Part shown: positions 1-12,806 of the stretch, piece after piece
How the letters are laid out: the number at the start of each line of letters is the position of its first letter
How positions within the stretch are numbered: the first letter of the stretch is position 1
Assembly: GCF_048128805.1 (NCBI RefSeq)
Contig: NC_136016.1
Coordinates: 19,891,176 to 19,955,175, forward strand
Direction of reading: 5' to 3'
Origin: Centroberyx gerrardi
Lineage: Eukaryota; Chordata; Actinopteri; Beryciformes; Berycidae
DNA length: 64,000 bases
Notes under the pieces: generated by a model
Seen by the model: only the letters and a program-made list of their open reading frames with translations
The model's database searches: none
What the model was told of the DNA's origin: nothing
Translations under genes and position numbers: made by a program

Positions 1-1457
1 GGGAATTCCTGCTGAAATCAGTATGTCAAAATGTCTGGATCAGAGTTCTGTATTATGTGGATCGTGTGTGAAAAACAGACTCCAGCAGCCTGTTGCAGCA
101 GGTAAACTTGAGTTCGAATGCAGGCTGGTTTGAACGGTTTGAAATCTCACTAAGTCCAGATTTACACATATAGCCTAACTAAAATTATAACGGTTGCAAC
201 AACTGAAATAGTTCCAACACTGACATAAGTTACGACTTATTTTTTTGGAACCAATTTTTTTTTTTTCCATTTCTTAGATCATATGAAAAATTAACATTAT
301 CTTTCCCATCCCCCACCCTGCAACCATAGAAGTCACTTGCATACATTCATATTTCCAACATCACATGAGAATAGATGTTTTCTTTCATCTTTTCGACATA
401 AATTAACTTAAAACATAAGTCTTCAGTAAACATTGACATGGCAAATTGATTTGATAGATGGTAAAAGTTGTGGGAAGACCAAATGTAGTGCGGTCTACAT
501 TCAACAGGGACTGATGAAGAACTAAACTACAATTTTAGCTAGCAAACAGTAAAATAAATCATGTTTTTCCACCCCATTAGTGTCAGGGGGAATTGCATTA
601 GGCCTAACTACGTCACTTTTACTATTTGAAAGCTACACTACTTGATGTCACTATTACTGTCTGTATTAGGCCTACATCTAGTTTAATACATAGATTTATG
701 TCTGTACTACAAATTAATCCTAATACTTTGTACTAGATAATGTACCTGTTTGTTGACATTTGATGTTGCATTAGCTAGGTTTATCCTCTTTCTGTCGCTA
801 TCTCGTTAGTTTTCCCTTTACATTCTGCTAGCTAAGATGTACCTGAAGTCTCCATGGTGCAACTAAACAAAGACACAGCTTTAGTGTCAAATTAACTAGT
901 TTTGTGTATTTTAGTGTAGACTTTATACCCAAATTTACAATCGAATGCACGTTCAGCTGCTGCAACAGGCTGCAGGATCTGTAGTTTTGCATTATTTGAA
1001 TGGTGGAACAGTAGAAAAGGGTACAGGTGACGAGACCTGCAACCTTTACATGTTTTTTAATACTTGCTGTTGATAGGAAACTGACCTTACCTTGTAGTCT
1101 TTTAACACAGACATGACGTATACCCTGCTCTGTCTCTCTGTCTCTCTCTCTCTCTCTCCCTGGTCTCTCTGCTTCTCTCATGAAAGCGTAATGAAACGTG
1201 TGTTTTCGCTCTGTCCTAATCCGCTGACAGCTCGTGTCAACACAGTGCGGATTGGACCGGTGTAATGACGGGTCGGGCATTAACATGGACAGCTCAGGGA
1301 CACGTCGAGGGCCTGAGAGGGATTAGGCCCCCAGTCGTATAGTTAAACAAGGCCTTATGAAGTGTTAGTGCCTTTCCCCATGATGAGCACTTCAGTATTC
1401 CTCCACCTTCCACCTTCAGCGGTGTGGAGGAAGCGTATTGGACCCTGGGGCGGCGTA

Positions 1458-2520
1458 CTTCACTGGCTCATGGACAAGCAATGAGACTTATTGTAATTTC
1501 TTTATATGAGCCACGCTTTAATGTTCTGAACATGAGTTTCCTCTCCTCTCCTCTCCTCTCCTCTCCTCTCCTCTCCACTCCTCTCCTCTCCTCTCCTCTC
1601 CACTCCTCTCCTCTCCTTTCCCCTCCTCTCTCCTCCTCTCCTCTCCTCTCCTCTCCTCTCCTCTCCTCTCCTCTCCTCTCCTCTCCACTCCTCTCCTCTC
1701 CTTTCCCCTCCTCTCCCCTCCTCTCCTCTCCTCTCCTCTCCCCTCCCCTCCTCTCCTCTCCTCTCCTCTCCTCTCCCCTCCTCTCCTCTCCTCTCCACTC
1801 CTCTCCTCTCCTCTCCTCTTTTCCTTTCTTTTCCTTTCATTTTCTCTCATCTCTTCTCCTCTCCTCTCCTCTCCTCTCCTGTCCTCCTTTCTTGAATCCT
1901 TTCCCTTCCTTTCCTTTCTTTTGCCTTTCCTTTCCTCTCTTCTCCTCTCCTCTCCTCCCCTCATCCTCCCCCCCTCTCCTCCTCTCCCCTCCTCCTCTCC
2001 TCTCCTCTCCTTTCCTCCTTTCCTTTCCTCTCCTCTCCTTTCCTTTTGTCTCCTCTCCTCTCCTTTCCTTTCCTTTTGTTCCCTTTCCTCTCCTCTCCTC
2101 TCTCCTGTCCATTCCACTCTTCCACATGTCATATATAGTTACGCAAATATTATTCACTTAGCGTAATTACATGGTAAGTCCCCAATGATTTGCATATATC
2201 AATATCAAACTGTGTCTGTGTAGTTCACTGGCCTATGGACAATCAATAAAACAGAGTTATTGTAATTTTTTTTTTATGATCCAAACCTGACATCCCTCCG
2301 CCATGCTCCTTTCCTTTCCTTTCCTTTCCTTTCCTTTTCACATATTCTCCTCTCCTCTCCTCTCCTCTCCTCCTCTCCTCTCCTCCTCTCCCCTCCTCTC
2401 CTCCTCTCCTCTCCTCTGTCCATTCCACACTTCCACATATCACATGTAGTTACAAAAATATTATTCATTTAGCGTAATTACATGCTAAGTACCCAGTGAT
2501 TCACATATATCAATTTGAAA
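1458..2520. repeat. Pentanucleotide (CTCTC/CCTCT)n satellite with a duplicated flanking unit
   Basis: About 570 bp of almost pure pyrimidine strand (roughly 1540-2105), built from CTCTC and CTTTC variants, followed by a second shorter block at 2309-2418. The unique flanks are duplicated too. The segment with 'TTCACTGGC' and 'TTATTGTAATTT' at 1458-1502 recurs at 2221-2268. The segment beginning 'CATTCCAC', containing 'TTAGCGTAATTACATG', recurs at about 2110-2205 and 2420-2515. The arrangement is therefore a two-copy tandem repeat whose internal pentamer array has expanded unequally. Long open frames across it (SSPLLSS or RRGEE repeats) come from composition, not coding. Confidence 0.9.
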
Positions 2521-2835
2521 CAGAACCTTAGTAAGAGGAGCCAACAAAATCATATGAAACTGGACTGGAAAGTATCACTTAAACATTTATTCTTTGACAG
2601 AGCTCTTCATTTCAAAGCGCTGTCTGTGTCTTTGAGCTGGGAGCGAGCCTTGGCCTCTGTCTTCAGCTGGTAACCAAGTAAAACACATGGACATGCTTAA
2701 AGGAAGCATTTGGCAAATTGTTTTAGAAAAAATGCTTATATGTGGAAAAGCCTTGGCTTTGCCATCTACTGGAAATGATTCTGTGGTTTCGCGGTGGGGA
2801 ATGAGGGTTTAGACAGCAATGGTGTGTCAGTTAAT

Positions 2836-2886
2836 GTGAGTGTGTGTGTGTGTGCGCGTGTGTGTGTGTGTGTGTGTGTGCGCGTG
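2836..2886. repeat. (GT)n microsatellite
   Basis: About 50 bp of GT dinucleotides interrupted by GCGC steps. Confidence 0.9.
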
Positions 2887-3335
2887 AGTTCATTCACACC
2901 GCCTCAGCTCCACCTGAAGTCCCTCCACTCCGCAGCTCTTGGTCTTTTCTTGACACTATAAATATCCAGCAGATATAAATGTCATTTCCCCGTATCGATC
3001 ACCTAAAATAGGTTCCTCCTTATTGATCTCCCGCTCTCTGCCTTTATCACGCCGCTGCAGCAGAAATTAATTAACTCCTGAATATTCAATCTTGTTGACA
3101 CGGCGCTGTTATACTGCCTTCCACCGCTGACATTTACACCCCGCCGTCCGAGTGTTGCTGTAATGGATTTATCGGCTCGTTCAGGTCTTTAAAACTGCGT
3201 AATGTAAAGCCGGTGGACGGGCTTCTTCTCCTTCTGTCTCCTCATAGTCTAATTTTCTTCTTCTTTCTGTCTCTCTATCTCTTTTCTTATAGTCTCTCAC
3301 TCTGAATCATCTATATTTCTCTCTTCATCTTATGG

Positions 3336-3642
3336 CCTTTCTTTCTTTCTTATAGCCTTTCTTTCTTTCTTTCTTTCTTTCTTTCTACCTGCAGTCTATC
3401 TACCTGCATCTTATAGCCTTTCTTTTTCTTCTTTCTTTCTATCTGCAGTCTATATTTCTCTCTCTCTCATCTTATAGCCTTTCTTTTTCTTTCTTACTTT
3501 CTTTCTTTCTTTCTTTCTTTCTTCCTACTTGCAGTCTATATTTCCCTCTCTCTGATCTTATAGCCTTTCTTTCTTTCTTTCTTTCTTTCTATCTGCAGTC
3601 TATATTTCTCTCTCATCTTATAGCCTTTCTTTTTCTTTCTTA

Positions 3643-3679
<37 letters not shown>

Positions 3680-3800
3680 TACTTGCAGTCTATATTTCTC
3701 TCTCTCTGATCTTATAGCCTTTCTTTCTCCTTGCAGTCTGTATTTCTCTCTCTCTCTCTCTCTCTCTGATCTTACAGCCTTTCTTTCTTCCTACTTGCAG
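3336..3800. repeat. (TTTC)n tetranucleotide array with higher-order minisatellite structure
   Basis: TTTC runs alternate with a recurring non-repeat spacer, 'CTTGCAGTCTATATTTCTC' to 'ATCTTATAGCC', about every 60-110 bp. At least six spacer copies are visible (near 3393, 3445, 3530, 3595, 3685 and 3735). The period is a composite unit rather than a plain microsatellite. Confidence 0.85.
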
Positions 3801-6008
3801 CCTATACTCCTCTCCCCTCTCTCAGGAAGTATGTTGTATAATTCAGGAGAGCGTTGGACGCAGCACCTAGACAGGAATGTCCAGGTTTTATTTCCTGCAA
3901 GGGCTTTTCTGCCAATCGCAGGGGATTCTCCTGCTGAATTCCTCTCTGTGCACGTTCAGGACTTCGCTTGCTTGGAAGCTGCATGTTACAGGAGGTTTTT
4001 TTTTGTTTGTTTTTTTGGGGCCTGACAAAAGCTTTAGGAGAAAGAGAGCCTTTCAGGGCAGAATTTAAAATTATGGAAATAGTCAAATGTATAGAATTTG
4101 CTGGAAGAAAGAGGGGCTTTGTACAGCAGACAGGGTCCAGCGCTCTGCCAGTATGTGAAGCTGCATCATGGTGGGAAGGAGAAACCAGTCAGCTGTATCC
4201 ATGGATGTGAACAGCAAGTCTGTCCGAGGCAGTCAGCATCAACATGACATGTAATGTGCTGCTATTTACATGCAAAGGGATTTTTTTTTTGTCAGAACTG
4301 AAACCGATATGTAAACGAAGCTGGGATAAGGTTTATAATCAAACATGACTTGATGAAGTGGTGCGGGACAGGTATGGATTTTTACTTGGGGGGGAAAAAG
4401 AAAAGGCCTGATCCGACTCAGTCATCAATATTTTGACAGCTCGTCACCGCGCGACCTTTCCCCTCTCTCTCTCGCCGTGGCGTTGTCTCATCCAGTCAGA
4501 AATAATGGAATCACATGGTTAAGTCTGGCTGGAGATGTGAAACGACAAGATTGCTGGGAACAGTAAAACTCCACCACATCTCAATCACAGTCACAGTGTA
4601 AAGAGAGCGTACAAACCCCATTTCTACACTGAAGTCAGAAATAATTGAATTATATATATTTGCATAATTGACTGGCTGCCATCTGTTTTTTTTTTAGAGC
4701 TACAGTACATGACGTTTTAATTACTGGGAACACGTTACACAGTCTTTCCTCTTGCTCTAGTCAGTTCTGCTCTCTTTTCGCATATTTTCGCTGTGACCTA
4801 ATTTTGAAATTCAAGCGTAATGCAAACGGGTTTTAAATTCCAAGCTGTCAGAATAAGAATATGCATTTTAAGTAAAAAGACTCAAGACTTGCTATTACTT
4901 TTCCCTCCACGTCTCGTCATGTCCTTGTTAAATCCGTGTTAAGCAGACAGAGCAGCGATGAGTCTGTATCTGTGTGATCAGTCTCTAACCTTTAACACCG
5001 AGGATGACTGATCAGCTGCCATGTTCAGCCGACCAGAGCAAAACAATCCTCTTCATACTTATCTTTTCCTTCCTCCTCCCTCTCTCTCTCTCTCCCTGTC
5101 TGTCAGTTTCCTCTTCTTCTTTCTCCTCCTTCTCCTCCTTCTCTCTTTCTCTGCCTTATTGCATTGTTTTTAGTTCAGTTTGCACAAATGATAAAAACAA
5201 ACATTGGAAAAAAGATACAGAATTACAGAAATATTGCAGTTCAAACTGTGCAGGTGAGACAAAAAAAAAAACAAGAGGACCATAAAAAAATCATCTCACC
5301 CCAAACGAGAAAGGGAAAAAAAAGTGGATCACATGCAAATGACATTAAACTTAACAAGAGGAGGAGAAGAATGGTATTAAAACGACAAAATTCATAAATT
5401 ACATGCTAGGGAATTAAAGTAAGAAAGAGTTTGGCTTTGTCACCATGAGACAAGTGATGCAACAGTCATCAGATTGTCAGATTATTTTTGTCAGCTTTTT
5501 TTAAAAATACAAATTTGCTCTTACTTTGCCTGCGTGCTTCAAGATTGAATAAATCAAACAAATTACACTTCTGAAAGTATTATATAAATTACTGTATCCA
5601 ACCAAAATGACTGTATCCAACTCTACTGAAGTCTCAAGTAGAGTTGTACAGTTAATTATGTCTAATTGCATGTTGTGATTTTAGTTTCCATAGTTAATAA
5701 TCACATAATACTGGCACATCATAAATACTGAAATTTTATTTCACTTAGAACGCCCACTGTAGATGTTAATAGTCAACATGTTGATTTAAGATGCAAAAGA
5801 TGCAGTAAAATTATTTTGATCCTCAGATCATCAGTTAAGATGAATAATTGTGATGAATTACTGTAATTAAAATATCTAAGAAAACAAGATTATCATTTTA
5901 GCCATAATCCATCCAAGTCAAGGGAGCGGAGTTCACCTTCTAATTCACATTTACACTCAGACTCAGTTTACCATCTTCTGTCTGGAGAGGCTGGTAATCA
6001 TTGACTCT

Positions 6009-6010
<2 letters not shown>

Positions 6011-6042
<32 letters not shown>

Positions 6043-6106
6043 CCGTGGACCTGCTGTCCATCTCTGTTTAATGTCTGACTGGCTGGGCGGGGGGGGGGGG
6101 GGGGGG
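6011..6106. repeat. (GT)n tract followed by an 18-G run
   Basis: (GT)15 lies at 6011-6041, and an uninterrupted run of 18 guanines at 6089-6106 after GGCTGGGC. The G-run could form a G-quadruplex (inference). Confidence 0.85.
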
Positions 6107-6859
6107 CGTGAGAACCAGCAGTCACCCTGGGAATCCCACAGAGAAACACACCTTTCTTTGTCCGTTATAAAAGCTTCCTAGAAAACTCCCATCGGCTCGA
6201 CTTCACCAACTCAGAGGAATTGGTTAATTTGTGGTTGTGCTCATTTAGTGAGGAAATGAGATTAATTACGGCTGGAGTAGAAACGCTGGCAGGGAGCCGC
6301 TGCTGAGTTTGAGGGCGAGCGCAACATCAAACATGAAACACGTCTCTCATTGGAGACACAATCTTTTGACTATTGCCAATACTGTGAGTAAGGCAATAGG
6401 CCAGACATTTAAGACATTTACATGATTCCAGAATTTGTCAACTCCACATGTGAAAACCTCATAAATCCAATTTTGGTGATTTTTGTCTTTTCTTTTTGTG
6501 TATTGTTATGCACAAATTGCAGAAGGAGTAAACCATCTGAAATACTTTGCATTTACATAAGGGTTAAACATCGTTAAAATCGTTAAATATACAATATAGA
6601 GGAGATAAAAACAGTGATTGAGTAAGAATGTATAAAACCACATTAGCAGGTACTGACTCAGGAATGATCATTTATCCGCTTGATCCTTTTCACTGAATCC
6701 ACTGAAGGATTTCATCATCTTCTATGGGTTGAGAAAATTCTACATAGAAACGTAGAAACTAGACATAGAAAACCCTTTCAAACCCCTTTGGATAAACTCC
6801 AAAAATGGCCGTCAAGCTAAAAACAAGCGTGACACAAGCTGACATTTTGGAGATAAAAT

Positions 6860-7015
6860 TTTCGATGATATATCTGCGATTATGCTTACTCCGACTAATC
6901 GTATTAATCTAATCAGTATGTGGTGTTTACACGGCCTCTGCCTCGCTCACATTATTGTCTTAATCGCATTATAATCACATTTTTGATGTGTGTGTAAACG
7001 CGGCCGCTGCCTACT
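6860..7015 (-). repeat. Interspersed repeat sharing 'TCAAAAATGTGATTATAAT' with 19.98 kb
   Basis: On the minus strand this reads ACACATCAAAAATGTG-ATTATAATG-GATTAAG and then an 'AATGTGAG' stretch. The same words occur on the plus strand at 19985-20070. I do not know the family; it looks like a small DNA-transposon derivative. Confidence 0.55.
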
Positions 7016-7293
7016 GCGTCCGCTCTGAGGAGGCTGATAGATGGCACTGTGAGCAGACCGCTGGATGGACTGTTTCCAGTTGTAAAACCCTCGCCGCCGC
7101 CAGCAGTGATTTCCGTTGCTCAACTTAAGACACGGCTAACAATGAGCTGAAAAACCACAAGGAGTGGCAGACTGTAACCGGCTCGGAAGTGGGTTTTCAT
7201 GATCGGACAGTATCAAGTGTTCTTATTGGTCGAGACTTGGGGAGTTGCCAGACGAGCAAAAGTCCATATTGAGTCGATTATAGTGTTTCTGAG

Positions 7294-7334
7294 GTGTGTG
7301 TGTGTGTGTGTGTGCATATGTGTGTGTGTGTGTG
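7294..7334. repeat. (GT)n microsatellite
   Basis: GT dinucleotides interrupted once by GCATAT. Confidence 0.85.
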
Positions 7335-7669
7335 TTTAGAAAAGCTGTTTAATTAGTGGAAACGTGGGTGTTTTCTTTTCCCTCTCGCCTGTGCAGAGCC
7401 TGAGAGGAGGCAGAAGGCATTATGGGATGGCTCATGATTAATCTTTAACTGGACTGAAGGCTAAAACTGATGTTTAACTGCAGGTTAAAAGAAAAGAGAC
7501 ATCTATTTACAGTGTCAAGTTAATCAAAAAAAGACAAAATAACACCCTGTGCGGTCCAGACATCATCAAAAGCGTACTTGTAAAATATTAACTCAAACCA
7601 GTAGATAATGGGGAAAGAGTTTTTTTTCCAAAAGACCGCAACTACAGTTGCACTGAATTAAACTGAATC

Positions 7670-8024
7670 TACACTACCAGTCAAAAGTTTGGACACACCT
7701 GATTGAATGCACTATATTTTTCATTCTCTTAAAGCCATTTTGATCTAAAGGCTTCTGCTTAAATGCTTGAAATTAGTTTCTTAGACAAATATAAATAGTG
7801 AAGTTGATCATATGCATGAATTTCTTTCCAAAGCCTTTGCATTTCCATCAAGGCAAAGGGCGGCTACTTTAAAGAATCTAAAATATAAAATAGTTTTGAT
7901 TTGTTTAACACTTTTTTTGGTCACTGCATAATTCCATTTGTGTTATTTCATAGTTTTGATGTCTTTACTATTATTCTAAAATGTGAAAAATAGTAAAAAA
8001 TAAAGAAAAATGTGGTGTGTCCAA
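7670..8024 (-). mobile_element. Tc1-like MITE (copy 1)
   Basis: It begins with the terminal motif 'TACACTACCAGTCAAAAG' and TTTGGACACACC, and ends with the inverse 'GGTGTGTCCAAAC' before decaying. The inside holds 'GCCCTTTGCCTTGATGGAAA' (read on the minus strand) with a short inner hairpin. The ends and this internal block are those of the Tc1/mariner family common in salmonids and other fishes, with the transposase deleted. Three relatives lie at 14.0, 31.6 and 31.9 kb; this copy is in the opposite orientation to them. Confidence 0.8.
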
Positions 8025-8547
8025 ACATTCCCAACCGCTCACCCCCGTCTAAACGACCTAATTATGCAACTCTCGGCGAGGAAGTGATGACGTCACCGGG
8101 GTCAGGATGCAAGGAGGAAGGAAGTGACCCGCTGCAATCTGCCCATCGCTCCACCCCGTGTATCTGTCCATCCCTCCATCCTGCGCTCAGCAGATCAGAT
8201 GATGGCAGGGCGGGGCCCCGGGGCCCCTGGCAGCCCGCAGATAAAGAACCACAAGTAGGCCACTGTGGGGCCGGCAGGAACACAACTGGAGATTTTCCCA
8301 TTTGATAAGTCAGGAGGGGTGGGAGCCATCAGCGGCAACATACATGCACACACACACACACATGTTTACTCACACTCAGATATATTACACATGAGCACAC
8401 ACACTCGTCTTTCCCTATGTCAAGGTTTTTTTTTTTAAATCACTCTACTGTATACATACAAGACTCTCTCTTCATCCTTTCTTAATCTTCTCTTCTTTTT
8501 TCTTACAGTTGCAACCCCCAAGATCCCCTTTTTCTATTTTGTCTCCA

Positions 8548-8895
8548 TCTTTGTTGTGTTTCTGCACTGCACATCCCAGAGATCAGCTGTCAATCAAACA
8601 GTGTGGGCGGGGCTTGGATGTTCTTTTGATGCAGTTTGAGTTTTTCTGTGGGTGGCTTTTCTCTTTTCTTCGTCTGCTCAGCCATGGTGGCTATCGCTGC
8701 TCATGCTAACTACCCAGTTCTTCTTCTTCTGTTTATTCCCAACAAACCGGAAACGTAAAACGCATCACTTCCTTTACGCCAGAGGATTTTTCCCGGGAAA
8801 GTCCTACCAGACACCCAGCTATTTAGAACAGAAAATGTAAAAGCTTTCATGAACTGGATATAGGTTGAATCGCTGTTGTGTTATAGCATTCAGAG
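8548..8895 (+). repeat. Interspersed repeat family R3 (copy 1)
   Basis: It shares 'TTTCTGCACTGCAC', 'CCTGTCAATCAAACAGTG' (with small changes), 'GGCTATCGCTGCTCATGC' and 'AAAGCTTTCATGAACTGG' with copies at 17.5, 21.2, 23.7 and 30.4 kb. The superfamily is not recognised. The 3' parts end near 'ATTACTTTAAG' in the better copies. Confidence 0.75.
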
Positions 8896-8937
8896 ATAGA
8901 GAGTAGTAATAGTGTAATAGAAATACTGGCTTTGAAG

Positions 8938-8938
<1 letters not shown>

Positions 8939-8969
<31 letters not shown>
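8939..8969. repeat. (CA)n microsatellite
   Basis: 15 uninterrupted CA units. Confidence 0.9.
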
Positions 8970-8971
<2 letters not shown>

Positions 8972-9292
8972 TCTTCTCCTGTCATTAGGCTGGCCCTGGT
9001 TGCTCAGAGGAAACTCTGACTGACCACCTCTCACTCACTCTGTGATGTCTCTATTAAGCGTCACGCCTCTATTTTCCCCTCTGCTAGACACATTCTTCAG
9101 CTCTTTCCTACCGACCTACACCAGTGATGCAAACCTCCTCACTGAAAACATCTCTCCCCGCCCGGGTGCGTCCGCCACACAGTAACCTTCAGAGTGTGTG
9201 CTGTAGTGCGCCACACACACTGAGGTCAGATGCACCAACATACAGTCTCTCACACACACATACAGTCACACACACTCAAATATGCTTAGACA

Positions 9293-9843
9293 CTAGGGTG
9301 TGACTGATAATGTGTTTTGAACACTAATACTGATATTTTTGGTTTGAAGGTGCCGATAGCTGATATTTTGTATATTTTCTAATGTTCAATATCATTAAAT
9401 TTGACCATTTTCATGCCAAAAAAGACAAGTATTCAATGTTTTTCCCCAGAGTTTTATTCTTGTCAGGTTGGAAAAGCTTCTGAAACAGCATTTAGACCAT
9501 CATGGGACACTAAAGCTCTCCACTGAAACCCAGACTAATGAAATTGTTTTAGTGTTAGCAGCTCTTTAAGGCAGGGAGAGCCACCACACCTATTTAATGT
9601 CAGGGGGAAACTCTGGGAGACATTACTGCCTTTAAATGAAGGATCAATTTACAAGAAACACTTTTACAATTAAATGAGTCAATAAAATGTGCAAAGAAAA
9701 TAACATTTCCTTGCAGGTTTTACAGACTGTTTTTAGCTGTGTCCAGGGAGAAATCTCTATCATATCAGAGGTGGACAGCATTGACTGTCTGATATTTAAT
9801 AAAAGGCCAATATCTGCAAACCGATACATCGGTCTGACTGTAA
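9293..9843 (-). repeat. Interspersed repeat family R4 (copy 1, minus orientation)
   Basis: A central stretch ('AGACCATCATGGGACACTAA', 'CCTGACAAG'/'CTTGTCAGG', 'TTAAGGCAGG') is the reverse complement of sequence at 24.95-25.1 kb and 27.6-27.78 kb. Its end carries 'GGCCAATATCTGCAAACCGA' and 'TACATCGGTCTGACT', resembling terminal palindromes of small DNA elements. No protein can be read from it. Confidence 0.7.
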
Positions 9844-10189
9844 CAGACACTCAGAGAAATACTTCACTGCTCCCCCTTTTATTGAGCTGCTGCCGCCCCC
9901 GCTGACTTCTAATCAGCCCACAGAAGCTGCTGAAGCCTGTATTTGCCGTCGGTTAATGACAAGCCTCTCCCTGCAGTCACAGACACAAGCCAGCTTTCAC
10001 AGGTCTTTGAACGCAACAGGCGCAAGATGTACGGAGGCACACTCAACCTCTGGCACTTCATACGGGCCTCTGTAGTGGTCACGTATGTCCGTGTGTTTTA
10101 ATTTTCCCTCACACACGTCAAATGTGTTCATAACAGTCTCCCGTTGACGGATACCGTAGACGCCGACCGGAGGGCTTTGAAGACGTTGA

Positions 10190-10639
10190 GAGGGAGAGAG
10201 AGAGAGAGGGAGAGAGAGGGAGAGGGGGGAGTAAAGTAGAAAAGGTGGTACAGAGAGCAAGGAGAGGAGTTGACAGGGATGGAGAGAGAGAGAGAGAGGG
10301 AAGAAGAAGAAGTAAAGGGGAAGAAAAGGAGAAAGAAATCCTCAGAGGATGACATGTTGCATTACATGATCCCCCGTGATCCCTGGTGGTCTCACCCTGC
10401 GAATCATAACCATCTGCCTCTGACCTTCGGGGTGGAAGAGACCATATCCTCCCAGCAGGGGGGGTGAAGGGGGGAGGGGGGGTGAGAGAAAGGGGGGGGG
10501 GGGGGGGGTCTGGCCCGAGGCCCGAGGCCCAGAGTAATGTTGCGCAGAGCCAGTACGGATCACAGCATTCGGAGCCCGAAACCCCGGGACCGGAGGGACA
10601 CTTCCTAACCCAGAAACACTTCTCTCATCTCCGCCATAG

Positions 10640-10686
<47 letters not shown>

Positions 10687-10814
10687 GTACACACACACAC
10701 ACGCACCGTTGTACATGCACACGCACACATACTTAGAACTTCATTGCTCCCAGATGTGAATCCATCCTGTGGTAGTCATGTACAGATGGTTATTGTGTGT
10801 ACGTGTGCATGTCA

Positions 10815-10856
<42 letters not shown>

Positions 10857-10993
10857 ACAGCAGAAAGCAGGAGAGAGAGAGAGAGACAAACAGAGTTGGA
10901 AACAGCCAGTGTGTGTGTTCTGGTAGTTTGCTCCCCGGTGGACCAGCGATAATAGCCGCTGTGTTTACAGTACCTGCAGGTGCCCTTTTTACC

Positions 10994-11034
<41 letters not shown>

Positions 11035-11562
11035 AAAGCATTTTTAATGGGTAAGCCCCTTCATTTAGAGCAGAGATGGAAAATGCTGTGTAAATACTTT
11101 CTATTTGTAAGAAGCCGATCCTCTCCTGTTGTGTTTGTGGGTCAGGACACGCAGCTCGCTCATGTGTCCCCGTAGTAAAGTCATAAACAGAAGCCTATTA
11201 GCCTGCAGTCCTTTAAACAGGGCCTAATAAAGCCTATAGCCCACCCACACAGGGCACAGAGCACGGCAAAATTTGCGTGTGTGTGTGCATACATGAATGT
11301 GTGTGTGAGAGAGTGCCTGCACGCATTTGTGTCCAAAGATAAACGCACATCTGTGTACTTTCAAACCCCGCCGCATTCCTGCTCCAGATGCTAACGCTAA
11401 AGGTGTGATGAAAACAAACAGCGCGTCGCTAGGTTTCGCTAGCCTCGCTTTGGACGGCGTACACACGGCGGCCGGCGGTCAGCAGCGCTGCACACACACC
11501 ACACACACACACACCGACTGGTATCAGATAAAAAGAACAAACACTATACAGTTGTCTTTCAT

Positions 11563-11594
<32 letters not shown>

Positions 11595-11719
11595 TAGCAA
11601 CTTCTGATTTCTTGACTTTCTTCTTCTCCCCCTCTGCCTTCATTTGTCATTCCCACTCTTCCTGTTTTTCTCCTCTTCTTCTCTGTATCTACATCTTTCC
11701 CCCTTTCGCTCCTTCTTGC

Positions 11720-11753
<34 letters not shown>

Positions 11754-11963
11754 ACACACCACACACCACACACACACCCCTGCCCCACTGTGTGGCCTCC
11801 TCCTGGGCTTTTTGTTGTAGCCAGGCAGCTCTGTGATTACAGGCTAGTGGTCCAAAATGTAAACATGATGTCAATGGAAGCCCCACTCGGCCTCGCATGG
11901 AACACCATGGCTTCCATTAGGCTGATTGGACAAAATTAAACATCCATTTAGTGACACACACAT

Positions 11964-12004
<41 letters not shown>

Positions 12005-12110
12005 CATTATGCTCACTGCCTACAACCACTTCTGAAAGTAACAACAGAGGTGCCAGACTGCTTGGCCTGCCTTGTGCTTTGTGTATGTGTGTGTGTGTGT
12101 GTGTGTGTTG
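10190..12110. repeat. Microsatellite-rich cluster
   Basis: A dense set of simple repeats with short unique gaps: purine (GA)n 10190-10300, a G-run about 10489-10508, (CT)n 10639-10665 running into (CA)n 10666-10703, (GT)n 10818-10855, (CA)n 11000-11031, (GA)n 11569-11595, (CA)n 11723-11776, (CA)n 11968-12002 and (GT)n 12083-12108. Nothing coding is visible between them; the many small open frames are dipeptide repeats. Confidence 0.85.
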
Positions 12111-12155
12111 GGGTGGGGGGGGTGGCCGTTGTCGACAGACAGAAACTTTGTCTAT

Positions 12156-12806
12156 GCCGCCCTAAAACACTTGAAAACAGCTATGTACCTTGCATTTCTG
12201 TGTCCATTTTGTCATGTGGTGAAGTTTTCTTATTCTAGTGGATAACTGGCCAAACATAGATGACATGACATCACAGCCAGATATTTCCAGCAGCTACAAT
12301 GAAGTCTGATATCAGAAAATGTTTCAGCGATCTAAAACATCAGCAGTAAACGTGTCAGTCCCTCAGAATCAAAGAGCGAGGGCTTCTCTCTAGAGCCGCC
12401 ATTTTGCACCAAGAGACGTTCAACAATCATACAGGGAGAAATCCATCGTAGAAGAGGAGAGAGACCAGTTTCTCCACCCACAGGAGCAGGAGAGAGACCA
12501 GAATGCAATGCAGCTACAAGACAGGTTGTGTTTAGAGTAAGGGTTATGAGTCTCACTTTTTCTGGACTGGAAAACTCTCACTGTTATTGCCATCGTTATC
12601 GCCATCGCTCTCTCCTCCGACACATAAAACCCACAGCTGAAGTGCTCAGGCACATTCTCTGGGGGTCGTCGAAAGGCATCCTGGGAAATGTTGGAAATCA
12701 CTAACTGAGGCAGGTTGAGAATGTGGGTACCACACTTTATCACAAAATAACGAACAGACTTGATGATATATAACTGAGTAAGAGCAAGGGTGGTTTTTTC
12801 CTTGAA
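12156..12806 (-). mobile_element. MITE family R2 with TTAA-type ends (copy 1, degenerate)
   Basis: Homologous along its length to 42052-42744 (opposite orientation) and 53509-54216 (same orientation). Shared words are 'GCCGCCATTTTGCACCAAGA', 'TACAGGGAGAAATCCATCG' and 'GAATCAAAGAGCGAGGGC'. Its termini, 'CCCTAAAACAC' and 'GGGTGGTTTTTTCCTTGAA', are decayed versions of the TTAAAGGAAAAATCCACCC ends of the better copies. Confidence 0.75.

Noticed and set aside
1424-2161. 245-codon plus frame and several minus frames over the CCTCT array
   Set aside because: The peptides are SSPLL or RRGEE repeats dictated by the pentamer; a 5-base period keeps frames open.
12332-12743. Minus frames with a 'SPAPVGG' or '[10 protein letters not shown]' type sequence, also at 42313-42579 and 53713-54222
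   Set aside because: They recur only because they lie in copies of the same MITE (R2), and differ by frameshifts and start points.
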